Shown here one piece after another: positions 1 through 11,480 of a stretch of 64,000 bases of DNA. Below the pieces are notes generated by a model. The model saw only the letters and a list, made by a program, of their open reading frames with translations, did no database searches and was not told where the DNA came from. This DNA is from Xylocopa sonorina. Taxonomy: Eukaryota; Arthropoda; Insecta; Hymenoptera; Apidae. The position numbers were made by a program, and so were the translations under genes. Each line of letters opens with the position of its first letter. Positions within the stretch are counted from its first letter, which is position 1. The DNA is taken from positions 10,159,001 through 10,223,000 of the forward strand of contig NC_135200.1 in NCBI RefSeq assembly GCF_050948175.1, in the 5' to 3' direction.

Positions 1-43
1 GTGGTCGTAAGAAGTGGTCGTCCCCCGATCGACCAATCGGAGC

Positions 44-55
44 ACGCACGTGCGT
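44..55. promoter_or_regulatory. 12-bp perfect palindrome with CACGTG E-box core
   Basis: ACGCACGTGCGT reads the same on both strands, with the E-box core at 47-52. CACGTG is the classical site for bHLH factors such as Myc/Max, USF-like proteins and CLOCK/CYCLE. Which factor binds here, if any, cannot be told from the sequence. Confidence 0.35.
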
Positions 56-184
56 TTTTAACGTTCGATTCACCTCGGATAAATCGAACAGGATCGGTGA
101 ACGGTGCTGTGACATGTTAACTTACGGTGCATGCCAGTGTGTCTATTAATAGATTCGTGTGATTCCGGAGTGCCGCGTATAATC

Positions 185-190
185 CACGTG
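185..190. promoter_or_regulatory. CACGTG E-box
   Basis: This is the second canonical E-box upstream of osp exon 1. It is notable mainly because three more (47-52, 348-353, 942-947) occur within the first 950 bases. Confidence 0.3.
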
Positions 191-347
191 CTCGCGACGA
201 ACAGAGTACCGTGTTTAAAGGAACAATTGTCAACAACCCCGTTCGACCGTCAGAGTAAACGCCAATCGGGGAACAGTCACCTCGCCGTGTACCGTTCGGA
301 CGGATGTTTCATCGATTCGAGTCAATGTCGACGGCGGTATACGTGCG

Positions 348-353
348 CACGTG
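348..353. promoter_or_regulatory. CACGTG E-box
   Basis: This is the third canonical E-box in the promoter/leader region. It overlaps alternating CG/CA sequence (ACGTGCGCACGTG, 341-353), so two ACGTG half-sites are packed together. Confidence 0.3.
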
Positions 354-910
354 TTATCGTGTGACATAAACGCACTGTAAACACAGAAGAGCGCGACGCA
401 CCCGTTTCTTCTGCGTTACGAAATTCGAGAGCCGTCGAGCACGTACAATTCCCCGCGGGGCGTAAACGTAAACAACGAGCAGGGAACCGTATCGGAGTTT
501 TCTTCCGGTTACGAGCGACCGTCGCGAGAGTAACTTCGTTCGTACGTGGACGCGGATTCGCGCGCTACGCCCTGCGCAACCTGCGAGAGGTGAACGTTTT
601 GACAGACGCTCGATTCCCGGTCGTGTCACGAACTTGGGCTCGCGGTGCAGATCGAAATCGGGGATATATCTTTTCTCCTGCGAAAACGAGAATACGAGGT
701 TCTGTCAACTCCGACCCGTTAACGTAGCGGAGTGATCGGTGCGCGGGTGGTTCGCGCGGACCGAAAATCGCGCGTGAAGAAAACTGTTCCGCGTTCGGAC
801 CGCGAGGGAATACGGTGCGTTCTCGTGTGCCGCGGTGAACGGTGACGAGGAAAGCAAGAGGTGAAAAAAACAGAAGAAAAGAAAAGAAGGGGAGCAAGAG
901 GACGAACGAG

Positions 911-937
911 ATGCTGCTGTCCGGTCGTCGCGGCTAA
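911..937 (+). promoter_or_regulatory. Short in-frame upstream ORF (8 codons) in osp leader
   Basis: ATG at 911 opens an 8-residue frame (MLLSGRRG) that stops at TAA 935-937, 15 bases before the main ATG at 953. It is in the same frame as osp, so its stop also proves that the main reading frame cannot extend further upstream. Its context has G at -3, as does the main start. Known uORF behaviour (ribosomes must leak past or reinitiate) suggests it lowers osp translation, but the very short gap to the main ATG would favour leaky scanning over reinitiation. That role is inference. Confidence 0.55.
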
Positions 938-952
938 TTCGCACGTGTCGCG

Positions 953-1093
953 ATGTCGGGCGGCACGGCGGGCGTCCGTGGCACCGGCGCCGAGTGCAGG
1001 AAGTTCGCGCCGAACATATTCAACAAGAGCAAGTGCAGCAGCTGCTTCAAGCAGAAGGAGGAGCACAGCGCGGAGGCTCTGGAATGCAACAGG
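953..1093 (+). CDS. osp: Protein outspread (MPRIP homologue), coding exon 1
   Basis: This 47-codon exon encodes the N terminus of an outspread/myosin phosphatase Rho-interacting protein homologue, an actin-associated scaffold that links Rho signalling to myosin II phosphatase. Residues 15-28 read CRKFAPNIFNKSKC, followed by CSSCF-like spacing (cysteines at 15, 28 and 31) and an acidic/basic stretch KQKEEHS. Vertebrate M-RIP has the same CRKF-x-x-NIFNKSKC-x-x-CF signature at its extreme N terminus. The start is the first ATG after an in-frame TAA at 935-937. The exon ends with codon AGG and a strong donor GTGAGT at 1094-1099, phase 0. A Gly/Ala-rich head (residues 2-13) precedes the conserved block and is likely lineage-variable. 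Too short for ordinary ORF calling, it rests on motif, splice signal and phase agreement with exon 2. Confidence 0.88.
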
Positions 1094-1112
1094 GTGAGTT
1101 TTGCTTGATGGA

Positions 1113-1134
1113 CTCTCTTTCTCTCTTTCTCTCT
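1113..1134 (+). repeat. CT-rich tract just inside intron 1
   Basis: Imperfect (CT)n/(CTTT) sequence begins 19 bases after the exon 1 donor. GA/CT repeats can be bound by GAGA factor in flies and are common near paused promoters; here the simplest reading is a simple-sequence tract. Confidence 0.6.
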
Positions 1135-2175
1135 GGTTACGCGCGTCTTGCTTGTTCACGCGTCCTCCCTCTTTCTCTTCGTCTCGTTCGTCCTTCCTCC
1201 TCTTCTCGTTCGTCTCTGTCCCTCGTCTGCCGCGTATCCGTCTCCGTCTCTGTCGGTCCCAAGCGTGCGTATATACGCTCGGCCCATCGCGAGCCGGCAT
1301 ATTTTCTCTTTCTTGCTCGCCCTCGAATTCCTTGCCCGTGATCGGGACCGGGCAGAAGGACGAAGGTCCTGCCGTGAGACGTCGATGTTATGTAAGATGA
1401 GCGTGCACGGTGAACGCGATTAGTCCGCGGAACGAACGGTTTTCAGCCGGCGGCCACCGTGCCGTAGCCTCCCTTTTCAACTTTCGTCGCGTCGATAGCG
1501 GCTCGCCCGTCGTGATTCAGTGTACGCGATTAATTATCCCGCGATTCGAGCCTTCGAGTCGAGCCGGCATTATGATCGGCCGGCTCGGCCGTGCGCGGCG
1601 TATTGAATTTTAAATTCCTCGATAAACCTCCGTAAACGAAATACTTAACGGTACGTTTAAGTTTCGCATCGGAGAGATAAATTGCCGACGAACTTATCGT
1701 CCGAGTAAATCTCGATGAATCACGAGGTCCATAGTTTTCGATCGACAGTTGGAAGCTTCCCCCTCGGTCGAGGGGTTAGTTAAATGAAGAACAGTTCTTC
1801 GGTTTATCCTTACCCTTGTTTCGTATCGCTCGACGAGCCTCCAGTTTCGATTGAATCGTAATAGTAATTTACAAAGGAACGCGCGCGAAATATAAGTAGG
1901 TATACATGTATAAATACGTGGCACGCGGTGCGAGATAGGGGACGCTAAAAGAAGAGGAACAAGAATCTTTATAGTACGGTTTTCTTCCTTCTGCCGTGGT
2001 TTTTATTTACAACGGGGCCCCGGCGTACTCGTCGATGAGCAAAATTGCCTCGTAAAAGCCTGGGCAAAACTCTCGGGGTTAGGGGTGGGGGTCTGCAAAA
2101 TAAAAGCGTTAAAAATCAATTCACGCTGCAGATCGTACGGTACCGTCGAGATGGCAGCGCCAGAACACGTATGTA

Positions 2176-2192
2176 ATATATATATATATATA
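2176..2192. repeat. (AT)n microsatellite
   Basis: Short alternating AT run, followed by an ATATAT-containing stretch to about 2200. It is a plain dinucleotide repeat inside intron 1. Confidence 0.6.
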
Positions 2193-4274
2193 CATATATG
2201 TATTATGCTTGTATGTTAATATCGCGAAACGGTTCTCCGCTAAAGTTCGCCAGATAAGAGGACATTATTTTCCTCTTTGTTTCGTCTGGCTCTCGGGTTT
2301 TCGTTTTTACCTCGTTCTCCTTTTTTCCTTTTTTTTTGCATTCCTCCGCGCGATTATTCGTTTTCTATACCGTGGTTCGCGTATTTTTGTCCGCTTTTAT
2401 CGATTCGGCGCAAAAAGGGGGGTTTCGAATAGGTAGACGCATTTTGCGGTTACGAGAAACGTATAGCCGGCGCGATGAATAACGAGCGGCGTTTCTGGTT
2501 TCCATTAATGACGCCGGGAAAATTGCACACCGCGTGAAACCCGGTGGATATTGATTTTCCTTCTCGATGTTTTCCGTTCGAAAACATTCGCTAATCCTTG
2601 TGTCTGCGTCGATCGAATAATTTATCCTATTTATTCTAATACACCAGTGACTTTTATCGTTACAAAGCGGTACACGATTTAAACTAATTTGCACCGTAAA
2701 AATTACAGCGTACTATGATATATTTAATTATTTCAAACCAATCATTATGTTATACCATCTAATTGCTTACAAGCAACGATCAGCCGACGGAAGTATCTAA
2801 ATTTTCTCCCAGACAACATTAATATCCGTATCGCAGAAGAGAAGAGAAATATTGGACAATTCGTACGGCACGTACCACGTTTAATTTGGATAATCGAGGC
2901 TCTACCGTATCGTAAACTCCAATTTAGCCAACCGAGCTGTACAGGAGCCACCATTACGTAATTCCAATTTGTAGTAGCTCCTTCATTCCTTTAGAGTCGC
3001 GCCACACCGGGTCATTCATTGTGAGCACACACGGAAAGGTCTTGAAAATAAAATAGAAGGAGGGGGTGGTCACGAAGAAGTTGGCGTGAACCCTTGGTAT
3101 ATACGGGTTTCGTCGGAAGGGTGGGCAGAACGTATTCCCTGGTTCTCCCCTTCCTTTCCCCCGGTTTTCGGACAGAGACCAGGGCAATTTCGTACCGCGT
3201 ACAATGGGACACGTTCCTCGGTTCGAGGCTGTTGCAAATTTCGGAATGTCGGCAGCCTTGCGACCTGTTCTCGGTGCATTCCAGCCATCTCTTCCACCGG
3301 CACCCCAACAACACAGGCCCTTTCGAGAGTCGTTGGCTCGTCGGCTTTCGCCTGGACCACGGGTATCTCTTCGTATCGGTTTATTCTCTGGCTCTCTTCC
3401 TCTTTCTGGCTGGCTGCCTTCCCCGTTGCGCCTTCCTCGCCGCCTCTCTCCCTTTCTCTTCCAGCCTCTGCGTCGTAATGTCCTCCGTATAACCGCAAAT
3501 AACGAATGCATATACGCAATCCGGTCGCACGGTTCTTCGTCTCGCAGCTCTCGTAATTTGACGAGGAGAGCCTCGAATCGAAGGAATTTGACCTTTTACA
3601 GCGTTTCTCGCGGCCGCTCTCGCGAGATCGTTCCTACGAGCACCGAGTATCGCGGAAGTGCAGGTGAAATGCGTGGTTACACGCGAAACGCGTGTCCCAG
3701 GGCAATTCCATCGTTCTTAAAGGTTATCCCACCGGATTCAGGTTCGGGTATCGCGGAGGACGTTTTCAAATTGGTTTTCCAGATGGATCTCTGTCCCGCT
3801 CGAGCATGAAATTTGTACGTTTAACGGTTTCAGTTTTTACCCGAGACGCGTACGTATACGTCGATAAATTTGAGGTGAACACGTTCCTGAGTTACGTTAC
3901 ATAAAGCTAACATCGTGTCCGTTTATATACATTGTTCTGGTTAATTGGATCTTTGATAACGTTCCGATCGTTAATTATAATTCATAGCGTTTCAGCGTGT
4001 TGTCTTCACCGTGACGCGGTAGTTTGTCGAAGCTGGACAGTCATGCTTTCGACAAGGAAACGTTGCGACTCTGTTATCGATTCCCTTTCACGTTTAATTA
4101 CGTTGTAACGAGGGAAACGCGCAATAAAGTGTCCCTCGAGTAACTCTCGAAAAATAAATTGCTTCCACTACCGAGCTCCGTTAGCTATTAAAGTTTAAGT
4201 GCAAGAATATCCTCTCAATCGAATGGTTAATTATACGTGTTTCAATCGCTGCTTAAACTTGTCGAGGGTTGGCT

Positions 4275-4800
4275 GTAATTTCCCAAAAACATAGCCGAAT
4301 AAATTGCGGAGAATTCTCGGATCGTTGAATCGAGTAACGGACGCTTAATTATCATTTCCTCGCGCGATTCGGGCTTAGATCCGAGTAAGAACGCACACAA
4401 ATTATCGCTTAAGCACCCGGTAAAAGAACACTGCGTGAAAATCGCCGAGCATTATCGATAATTTCCCAAAACACAGTCGAATGATCATAAGGAGAGCCCG
4501 CGTGAAATTCCATCGAATCGCGTGTAACGCGCGTTCGATTATCTTAGATTCGAGCTCCTCCACCCTAAATGCAAAAAAAAGGAATATCGCAGAATGCCAC
4601 GAATTCTTTGGAACGCCGTATGGAAATGATGCCAAGCAATTCGGGTAATTTCCCCGAAACGCAGTCGAACGGATCGTGAAGCGATCCCCGGCGTTCGACT
4701 CCGTCGAATCGCGCGTAACGGGGTCCGAGCGCGGTTTAAAGCGCGTTTAATTATCATTTGCCTCGCGCGGTCCGAGGTTCGATTCGCGCTTTAATTCCTG
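4275..4800 (+). repeat. Degenerate ~185-bp tandem repeat, three copies
   Basis: Three diverged head-to-tail units start near 4275, 4458 and 4645, giving periods of about 183 and 187 bases. Each begins with TAATTTCCC followed by an A-rich stretch and (C/T)AG(T/C)CGAA. Each then has a GAATCG(A/C)G..GTAACG block, and later a TTAATTATCATTT..CCTCGCGCG block that is clear in units 1 and 3 and eroded in unit 2. The third unit is truncated or shortened near 4800. A weaker fourth unit may precede at about 4090-4274. The units encode nothing recognisable. This looks like an old local duplication, not a young satellite. Confidence 0.6.
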
Positions 4801-7351
4801 TAATCAGCGGCTTCCCGTTCGGCTGGCATTCCGCCGGCCCCAACGTGAGAAAGTGATGAAAAGTAGCCGGGATCGAACGAGAGACGATCGATAGAGGTAT
4901 TCGGAGCGGCGTGCACCCCGCGTTATTGTTTCTGGGGGCTCGACGGAGCCCGGCGTTGTACCCGACCGGCCATTATCGGTCCCGCGGCTCCGTATTTTCT
5001 CTTCGATTACTTCTTCGTGAGCGCCCCGGTAAGTGGTCTCTTCGAGAAATAATTTTCTCTCGTGCCCGCTCTCGGGGCCCCCTCCCCTCCTCAAATTTTG
5101 ATCCGGTGAAACGATTTTGAGATGCCTTACGGTACCGTCCATCTCTTCCTCTTCCCTTCGAGATTCCTGTCTCTTCTTCGCTCTCGATGCGCCTGATTCG
5201 CGTCTACTCTAGTTTGCATTGGTTTTTAAACGCGTCTAAGTAGATGTTGCTATGTATGAACGTATCACTGTAACTCTCCTATTTTTTGAAATTCCTTCGC
5301 TGAAAGAGAAAAGTTTTTCGGGTCTCGTGGTGTTTCAATGGGAATTCTACGGATACGTTCGATCTTTGATACGTGTGCGAAAGTCGTGGTTCAATGTGGA
5401 AACGGTTCGTGAGAGATAGTGGTAAACTTGCCCCGTAGCATTGTTAATAGGGAAATAATCTGGAAGACTCCGCGAAGCACAATCGTGAGATAGTTGTTCG
5501 GGCAATGAAAGCACGTTATTATCGTAAGTTTATCGGTGCATTGATGCATTGTATTCTTATTGATTCAAAGCGGAGCCAGACAAGTCTGGGAACGTAAACT
5601 TCCTGTACAGAAGAGAAGTGTAACGATACTGTCCTGTCGCGGCTGTGCCCGATATGTTGTTTCCAATACGCACGCATCAACCCGTATCCAATTAATTAAC
5701 GGTGCTCGCGATCAACCAGCGATTCATGATTCCTCCGTTCCTTGATAATTAACGTTTGCGTTATTGCACAACCGTATGTAATGATAGTCCTTTTTTTCGT
5801 CTCGCGATTAAATCTCTTTGCTGCGTCTGATAACGAGATTACGCAGTTTGAGGGAACTTGCGCGGTGAGAATTATTACGCTTCGAATTTTCGCTACAGAC
5901 AATTCACTGGAATGATTATTTCTAGAAATACCGACTCTCTCGCGATTCGTTTCGAGAATTCACCATCCTCGGAATGTTCGCTAGAATTCGCGATTCCCTT
6001 AAAAAAAGTTAGCCACATAAGCTCCTGAAAGGTTAGGTTATCCGCGATCGAGCCGAAATCAAAGAAGGATCTAAACGCCTCATTAGAAGGAGTCCATCGC
6101 CGGGCAACTTCTCTCCGCTCCATTGTACCTTCTCGCGAGACAATTTATAATTCGATGATTATCTGTGAACCGAGCGCAGGAACGTACCAGGCATGGAACC
6201 GTGCGACGTCGATAACGCTGGCGATCTCTGCGTGCCAATCGGGCATAAATATAGCCGGTTTTAAAGATGGTCCGCCGTTTTCGCCGGAGTCACGACAAAT
6301 TATTGATGATCTTATGGACAAGGCAATAGAGATCGTTATCGAGAGCGCTCGCCTCGCGGAAAAGGTCGTGTCGTGCAACACGACATCGCAAAAAAGCTTC
6401 GAGTACCTGTCCGCGTTGCGCACGCCGGGAAGAAACGGCCACGGTTTTCAAGCGGACACGGTGTCCCTCGCGGGGAAGATGGAACGGGGTGCTTTCTTGC
6501 GCGTCTCGCCGTTTCTCGAACGCACTACCCCCTTCGTTGCGTTTCGAGCCTGAATTCTATATCGATACCCGTTTCAGCACCGGTGTAACGTTTCGTTCAC
6601 CGGACGAGAAGAAGTAGGCAAACAATTACCGTTCCCGCGATGGTTATACCTCTCTTGCGTGAGCTGTCGCGGGACTTTCTATTAGATTCTCCCCGCTCGA
6701 CGTTGATTCCTCGGTGTTGATCATTTGTACGGGTATAATGGGAGGTTAACGTGATCGCGAGCTTTCCTTCGGTTCTTCAATTTCTCTTTGCAGATCAACG
6801 TAGCAAAGTTCATTCGTTGCGCATCCAATTCTATACGTACATGGAATTTTCTGATTACGTCGATTAATCGAAACCGATTCGATTCGTGGATAAACCAACC
6901 CCTTGAAATTAGAAACGTCGAAGGTGCGCCTCGATCTTGGAAGTTGAATCGCGGGGCTGCGAAACACTCGCGCGACGATCGCCGCGGTACACTGCGTCGC
7001 TTTAAAGGGCATCAGTATGCAGAAGGTCGCCGCGGGAAGAATTTTAGGCTCGCCTCTGTGTCCCGTCCACCGAGCAACTTTTGTCCCGTCCACCTTGCGC
7101 CCGTGTCCCCGGCTACGTGGACAACATTTCCGCGGACCGTTCGAGCGTAACCTGTCCATTGTTAGCCGCATATATTTACGTCGCTTACGAGAAGGCCTGG
7201 CTACGAGCGAAGTACTGTTACGTCCGGTGGTGCTCGTATGACGTATCGGCAATACCGATCTTGATGCTTCTTTCTCGCCTCGCGGAAACGAGGGCCCCGC
7301 TCGGTTTTCGGCGAACGGTCGTCCGTTTCGTTAAATCGCCGGTCGTAGCGG

Positions 7352-7372
7352 GCGCGCGCGCGCGCGCGCGCG
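7352..7372. repeat. (GC)10 dinucleotide run
   Basis: Twenty-one bases of uninterrupted alternating GC, a sequence able to adopt Z-DNA in vitro. It lies within intron 1 with no gene nearby. Confidence 0.75.
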
Positions 7373-7945
7373 AACGTTTCCATCCGCGATCACCTCGCCA
7401 TTACACGCTCGCGAAATACCGTTGCTACCGGGTTGCAAGCACGAACCGGCTAACCACGGGTCAAGGAACAACAGCGTGGCAAGTTTCTGGTTACAGTTAC
7501 GTAGCGAACGTTCGCTAAAGGGGTTTTTATCGCGTACAGCTGGATTGTCCGACGGGGTAAAAATCGCTACTCCGTGGGTGAGCCTGCTCGCCGGCCAACT
7601 TGGTTGCAGTTTACATTCGTCTGCAACCGGATAGTATAGCCTTGCTATTCGACCAAGGTAGCGCTTTCCTGCTTTCGTTTAATCATTTCGATTCTCAATC
7701 TTTCATGAGAACAAGGAATACGGTTACGTGTAGCTGCGTGTTATGTAAAACGGCAACGATTCTACAGAAGAAATTGTCAATTCGCGTGTGAAAAGTACAC
7801 TGTCTCCTGCGGACGTCTTCCCGGATCTTAACAACGACTTTCAACTTCATTCACACGTACGAGTCGCAACTTTTATCGGTTACTTCTGCATACTTCTGAA
7901 TTCGAAGACAACTCTCCTCGCGCTCTGATACTTCCTGTCCCCGTG

Positions 7946-8000
7946 ATCATCATTATTATTATCATCATCACCATCATCGCCGTCGTCGTCGTCGTCTTCG

Positions 8001-8034
<34 letters not shown>

Positions 8035-8037
8035 TAC

Positions 8038-8072
<35 letters not shown>
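7946..8072 (+). repeat. (ATC)n / (CGT)n trinucleotide microsatellite
   Basis: About 127 bases made of ATC/CAT units with an internal CGTCGT block (about 7979-7999) and a few ATT or ACC interruptions. It creates artificial long frames of poly-Ile on + and poly-Met and poly-Asp on -, none of which is a gene. It is the longest trinucleotide array in the window and is likely polymorphic in length. Confidence 0.9.
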
Positions 8073-11000
8073 ACGTCGCGAACTTGCACAGTTTCTCGAT
8101 CGACTCGCTGGCTAAACAGACGCGGACAACAGTGGTCTACCCGTGCCACGATTAGAGTTAACGCGAACTCGTCCAGTTTTTCCGGGGACCACGGACGGGG
8201 CCCGACGGTCGTTATGAATCGAGCGTGTCGCGATCGTTGATCTCGATCCGCGGTTCTGCGCGGCAAAAAGGCCGGCGCAGAAAATCGTAAAGACATCCAG
8301 TTGTAACGGTATTACCGTACGCAGAGGGCCAGGGCCCCGACGGAAAGAGACGGGGAGAGAAAAAGAGAGAAGGAGGAGTACGATGGCCCCGCGCAGACGC
8401 GGCGACGACGCTGGAAACGCGAAAGCGTCCACCTTTTCCGCAGGCGGGTCGCGCCTAGTGAATGGAAGCCACCGTCGGTGGCCTCCCTTGCGGTGCATTC
8501 ATCCCGGATCGATCGCCCCCAGGCGATTAATCGAATCTGGGAAGCCGCTGAGGCCACTCTCCTCCTTTCCTTCGAAACGTCGCGGTTTTTCCACGCTTCA
8601 ACCTCCGCCGTGGTGCCTCGCCATAGAAGCCGCGTCGCACGCACACGCTCCTTTGCCTTTATAAGGACTTCATTGAAAACGCGCCTGTCGCTCGCCTCGA
8701 GGCTGCCCAGTCTTCGGCTACCGGGTTCTATCGCGTGTCCGTACCCTGTCTTTTCTCGATGAGCAGATTTGGTTATTCGGTTGCCGCGGTGTCAAGGGCG
8801 CTAATTTATTTCGGGTGGTTTCGGTTTGGGGTTGTGGATTACATGATATAAGGGATGTTTGCGGGTATGGGATTTCACATTGACAAATAGAAAGATAATA
8901 ATTCGATTTGCAACAGAGGATTGATTAAGTTCTTCCATTTCTCGATCTATACTTTTTGCATACGGCGAAACGGTCGATTCTTAATGGAAAATAAAACTCT
9001 TGAATGGAGGACCGTTCGAAGCTGTACGCGTTGTTCCCAGGAAAATCCAGCTAGATCCACGTCAATGAGCGATCGGTACCGGGCGGCTTTACATTTACGG
9101 AGTTCCTTCTTAACGAGAAGTTCTCGTTCCTGGTAACGCGGTTTCCGCGTAGTTACGAAGCGGAGCAGCTTACCTGCCCTGCCCTGCAACTCGATTTCTT
9201 CTTGCTCAGCCCGGCGAACCTCCAGTTTATGATTTCTCCTCGAGCTCCCTTCGAACCGACCACTCGTCTGTAATTTATCATTTTTACTCGAGCCGATGGT
9301 CCATTGATATCGAGCGTGATTTGTAGTGTTTTCAAAACTCTTTTCCGTAATTTATCTAAACTTTTGCTAGTGTAACATTTCTATTTTGAATTTTAATAAG
9401 ACGTTAATTCGCTCCGCGAAGTCGTCCCTGGATTGTCGAAGCTTCCTAGATCACTTGAGAAAAAAATCCACCCCGCCATGGGGCTGGCCGAGAGGAGGGA
9501 CCATAGTTAAAAACTCGACGCAGCCGAGCCATCTATCTTTCCCATCCACGAGGCTTATAAGCGTGGCTTTCGACGTCCCTTTCGGAGGACCGGCGATGAT
9601 GGATGGTGAAACGGGCGTGGAAAATAAAGCAAACTCCAGCGACCGTTCTTGGCGACATCCGCTCTCCCTCCAGCTCCGGGATCAACGCGATATTTTCGTC
9701 TTCCACCCGTGCGTCGCGTCACCGCCATCGTCGCTATTTATCCTCCGCCAGGCAGAGCTTTCGTCCTCCCGTTGACCACCGGCAATTAGCCTCACGGTCA
9801 CGACAAGGACATCCAGTTCGTGATAGGCTAAACACAGGTCGGCTGCTCTATGAGATATTGCCGGACGATCGAAGGGGGCCCGCTCCTGCCGCAGGGCGGA
9901 TAATTTCTGATCGTTGGGATCGCGCCCCACATCCGCGCACCCTTTCCGCTCTCGTCCCCCAGAAACTCCATTACCAGCCCCGTTGATTGAGTTCTACTTA
10001 TTGATTAATGTTCACGGTGAATCCATCGGAGCGACGTCGATTCGTTACGTTCCTCTTCTACGCTTGCTTCCCGATGTTCGCGGGGCGTTGGAACATCGGC
10101 GCCACATGGAGGCTGGTGTCTCGTTAGGGTCTACGTGTAGGTACGTTACGCGTGGATTGCATGTTTGGTTGGATTCGAAACGCGAGAAAAGGAAGGGGGA
10201 ACACTCGTGGGTGACGATGTCAAGAATAACCCTGCTCCAGATGTGGCTGCAGACGACCGGGGGAATGTAAACCGAGCTTTGGATACCAAACTTTGCCGTG
10301 GGTATCAAGAATTTTCTCGAGGAACGTAGAAGTCGAAGAATGTATTGTAGAATTCTGTCCATTACAACTGTTGGACATTTAATTGTGGTTACCATATGGT
10401 ATCACCGCGATTTTTACGTCGCACGCACTTCCTACGCTCGCATGGCGAACGTAGGAACGTCTCGCGACGCGTCGACCGCGTGGCTCGTTTCAATTTAGAG
10501 CGCATTCTCGAGCACCGTTCGTTCGATCCGACTTCTCTCCCTTTTTCGGTGCACGCCACGAGTTCCGGGAACTACCAGACGCTCAACAGGGACAGGAAGC
10601 TTTGCTTTCTTTGAGGTTTCGCTGTCTGTTATACCTACACCGCCCCGAACGTTTCGGGTCCGGATTGTTCGGCTTCTCGATGACCTCGCGGAGGTCTGGC
10701 AGTCCTGAGATGTTTGGAGCACGATCATGGGATTTCTTTGTGGATTTTGGGAATTTTCTTTTGGCGTGTAACATTTTCTCTGGGAATATCTGGTCGTAAA
10801 GTAAATGTCCTTTGAAGCTTTCCGTTAATCCAACGCTAACTTTTATAAGGAACGAGAAATGTGATAAAAAATTCGAGGAATTTTCTATAAAAAGAGATCT
10901 ATTTATAGCAGCATAGGTGCAACAATGAGTTTCTGACCTTGTTTCCCAGATATCGCGTTCAGCCGCTCGTCGTCGACAGGTCAGCGGTGGTATCACAAGG

Positions 11001-11450
11001 CGCGGCGGATCTGTATTTCTGTTTTCCGCGGGTCTTAGATCTTGTCCGGCCTTACGATCGGTGCATAAGCGATTTATAAATAATGTATAGGCGTTTATTT
11101 ATACGCGCGAGCGCGCGCGTACGGCCTCGTAGTCCTGCGCGAAGTGGGCCGTGCGAGGAGCCTCGAACGGGCAAAAAGAAGGCGCACCGAAGGAACACGG
11201 GACCTGAAGAGGGGAAGGGGATGTACACGCGATTGCCCGTATTCGTTTTGGTTGGACGTGATTCATTCAGATGTTATTTACGTCCGTGCTCCCTTTAAAC
11301 CGGTCAACCGATACCAGAACGGTCCCGAAGCCCGTGTAGTTCCTCGCGACAGGAAGCTGCGCGGTGTTCCAGCGTCTGCGTTTCAAGGGACCCCTTAATG
11401 GGGGACACTTGCAACGTTGTACCTCTAATTTTCCGTCTTGCTTTCGAGTT

Positions 11451-11480
11451 CGACTCTCAATGTTCGAGATGTGAGAGTCG
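11451..11480. other. 9-bp inverted repeat (hairpin)
   Basis: CGACTCTCA (11451-11459) and TGAGAGTCG (11472-11480) are perfect complements around a 12-base loop. It is too short for a microRNA precursor and its function is unknown. Confidence 0.5.

Larger units (their letters stand above)
1..327 (+). promoter_or_regulatory. Presumed osp promoter / upstream region
   Basis: This is the sequence upstream of the probable osp leader. It holds an 8-bp direct repeat GTGGTCGT at 1-8 and 14-21, a CCAAT box at 33-37, and CACGTG E-boxes at 47-52 and 185-190. A third E-box at 348-353 lies just inside the presumed leader. No TATA box is convincing and the transcription start cannot be placed by eye. An open frame at 131-364 looks like chance: it resembles nothing known and ends without a splice donor that I recognise. 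The promoter role is inferred only from position upstream of exon 1. Confidence 0.4.
328..952 (+). other. osp: Probable 5' untranslated leader of osp (ATG-depleted)
   Basis: There is no ATG on the + strand from 328 to 910, a run of 583 bases in which about eight would be expected at this base composition. Depletion of upstream start codons is typical of transcribed 5' leaders read by scanning ribosomes. The last part (845-910) is strongly purine-rich. One ATG follows at 911 and opens an 8-codon ORF. An E-box lies at 942-947. The true cap site is unknown and could lie inside or upstream of this interval; an intron within the leader cannot be excluded. Confidence 0.55.

Noticed and set aside
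861..1097. 78-codon + frame overlapping exon 1 in another frame
   Set aside because: It starts at GTG, is Arg/Ser/Ala-rich and has no family match. The conserved protein is in the frame starting at 953.
719..1300. 193-codon frame on - across osp exon 1
   Set aside because: It is an antisense shadow of exon 1 and the flanking purine/CT tracts.
6145..6553. Protein-like frames on both strands around 6.1-6.5 kb
   Set aside because: They look less repetitive than most, but neither strand shows a known motif, and simultaneous open frames on both strands argue for chance.
7873..8296. Poly-Met, poly-Asp and poly-Ile frames
   Set aside because: They are products of the ATC/CAT microsatellite, not proteins.
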